This document shows, piece after piece, positions 63,255 to 64,000 of a DNA stretch of 64,000 nucleotides. The stretch is from Thauera carbonicopians. GTDB taxonomy: Bacteria; Pseudomonadota; Gammaproteobacteria; Burkholderiales; Rhodocyclaceae. The position numbers were made by a program, and so were the translations under genes. Numbering within the stretch: the stretch's first letter is position 1; each line of letters opens with the position of its first letter. Under the pieces are notes generated by a model, which was not told the DNA's origin, did no database searches, and saw only the letters and a list, made by a program, of their open reading frames with translations. The DNA lies in assembly GCF_025699485.1 (NCBI RefSeq), contig NZ_JANUXN010000001.1:186001-250000 (forward strand). Reading direction: 5' to 3'.

Positions 63255-63974
63255 ATGCGACAGATCGTGCTCGATACCGAAACCACCGGCCTGGACTGGC
63301 GCAACGGTGATCGTGTGATCGAAATCGGCTGCGTCGAGCTGCTGAACCGCAGCCTCACCGGCCGCCATTTCCACGTCTACCTGAACCCGGAGCGCGGCAT
63401 CGACGCCGAAGCGGTGGCGGTGCACGGCATCACCGAGGAGTTCCTCGCCGACAAGCCGAAATTCGCCGACGTTGCCGCCGATTTCGAGGATTTCGTCCGC
63501 GATGCCGAGCTGGTCATCCACAACGCCAGCTTCGACGTCGGTTTCCTCGACAACGAATTGAGCCTGCTCGGGCGCGACAAGCTCAAGCGCTTGTGCGCCG
63601 GCGTCATCGACACACTGAAGCTCGCCAAGGAACAGAATCCGGGCAAGAAGGCTTCGCTCGACGCCTTGTGCGATCGCTACGAGATCGACAACGGCCACCG
63701 TGAGCTGCACGGCGCGCTGCTGGACGCGGAATTGCTGGCCGAAGTCTACCTGGCGATGACCCGCGGCCAGGAAAGCCTGATCATGGCGCTCGACGACGAG
63801 CCCGCGATGCACGCGGCCGATGCCGGCGGCGTGCCGAGGGCGCGCGTGGCGGTGAAGGTGCTGCGGGCTTCCGGCGAGGAACTGCAGGCGCACGACAGCG
63901 TGCTGGCCGACATCGCCAAGGCCAACAAGGGCTTGTGCCTGTGGCTGCCGCCCGAGGAGCCGGCGGCAGCCTGA
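63255..63974 (+). CDS. dnaQ: DNA polymerase III epsilon subunit (3'-5' proofreading exonuclease)
   Basis: A 239-aa DEDDh exonuclease. Exo I is LDTETTG with Asp7 and Glu9, Exo II is VIHNASFDVGFL, and Exo III is HRELHGALLDAELLAEVYL with the general-base His. The C-terminal tail that binds the polymerase is present (LADIAKANKGLCLWLPPEEP). It starts 20 nt after rnhA with AAGGAAAG upstream. The rnhA-dnaQ pair is widely conserved. Confidence 0.96.
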   Translation: MRQIVLDTETTGLDWRNGDRVIEIGCVELLNRSLTGRHFHVYLNPERGIDAEAVAVHGITEEFLADKPKFADVAADFEDFVRDAELVIHNASFDVGFLDNELSLLGRDKLKRLCAGVIDTLKLAKEQNPGKKASLDALCDRYEIDNGHRELHGALLDAELLAEVYLAMTRGQESLIMALDDEPAMHAADAGGVPRARVAVKVLRASGEELQAHDSVLADIAKANKGLCLWLPPEEPAAA

Positions 63975-64000
63975 GGCAGGGCGCCGGGCTTACAGCCGCA

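Overview
The window is 64 kb of GC-rich, densely packed chromosomal DNA. It most resembles a facultative, aromatic-degrading betaproteobacterium of the Thauera/Azoarcus/Aromatoleum type. The grounds are a DmpR-controlled phenol hydroxylase and meta-cleavage operon, a class III (oxygen-sensitive) ribonucleotide reductase behind an FNR-like site, a methylcitrate cycle of the AcnD/PrpF type, and the run gloB - methyltransferase - rnhA - dnaQ. The assignment rests on gene content and codon use only. I saw no rRNA, tRNA, CRISPR array, integrase or transposase.

Layout. 0-15.1 kb: the sigma-54 activator DmpR, then a long + strand run for phenol to central metabolites. It encodes catechol 2,3-dioxygenase, phenol hydroxylase DmpKLMNOP, and, after an internal terminator and a palindromic operator candidate, hydroxymuconic semialdehyde dehydrogenase, hydratase, decarboxylase, tautomerase, acylating acetaldehyde dehydrogenase and aldolase. 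An SDR without its catalytic residues, a two-domain tautomerase and a DmpQ-type ferredoxin follow. No DmpD-type hydrolase is present. 15.4-25.9 kb: trmA, an M61 peptidase, a ferric-reductase-like protein, a MATE exporter, an SOS cassette lexA-imuA-imuB without dnaE2, and a zinc alcohol dehydrogenase. 26.1-26.6 kb: two small divergent genes around a perfect LexA-type box. 26.8-32.3 kb: azlCD with a divergent LysR regulator, and metE/metR. 32.4-36.8 kb: a lower-GC iron-uptake block (TonB receptor, FecR, FecI, Fur-like site) with a truncated ParE-like toxin at its edge.

36.9-44.2 kb: a minus-strand valine/isobutyryl-CoA operon (mmsA, acyl-CoA dehydrogenase, enoyl-CoA hydratase, 3-hydroxyisobutyryl-CoA hydrolase, mmsB) divergent from an XRE/ScfR-type regulator. 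44.3-47.6 kb: anaerobic ribonucleotide reductase in which the glycyl-radical tail is a separate 65-residue gene between nrdD and nrdG, followed by a 3' remnant of a glycerol dehydrogenase gene. 47.7-56.3 kb: a methylcitrate operon (prpC, acnD, prpF, a PrpB-type lyase, a GntR regulator) divergent from a second ScfR-type regulator paralogous to the first. The two regulator promoters share a 12-nt sequence at the same distance from the start codon, and repeated TTGCGAA sites. Valine breakdown yields propionyl-CoA, which the methylcitrate cycle consumes, so the two operons look like one co-ordinated system. 56.4-64 kb: peroxiredoxin, SlyD, a stand-alone fused peptide-transport ATPase, mltD, gloB, a methyltransferase, rnhA and dnaQ.

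The least expected features are the split NrdD, the paralogous regulator pair with shared promoter architecture, the SOS-box-centred small gene pair, and the catalytically degenerate SDR plus extra tautomerase inside the meta-cleavage operon.
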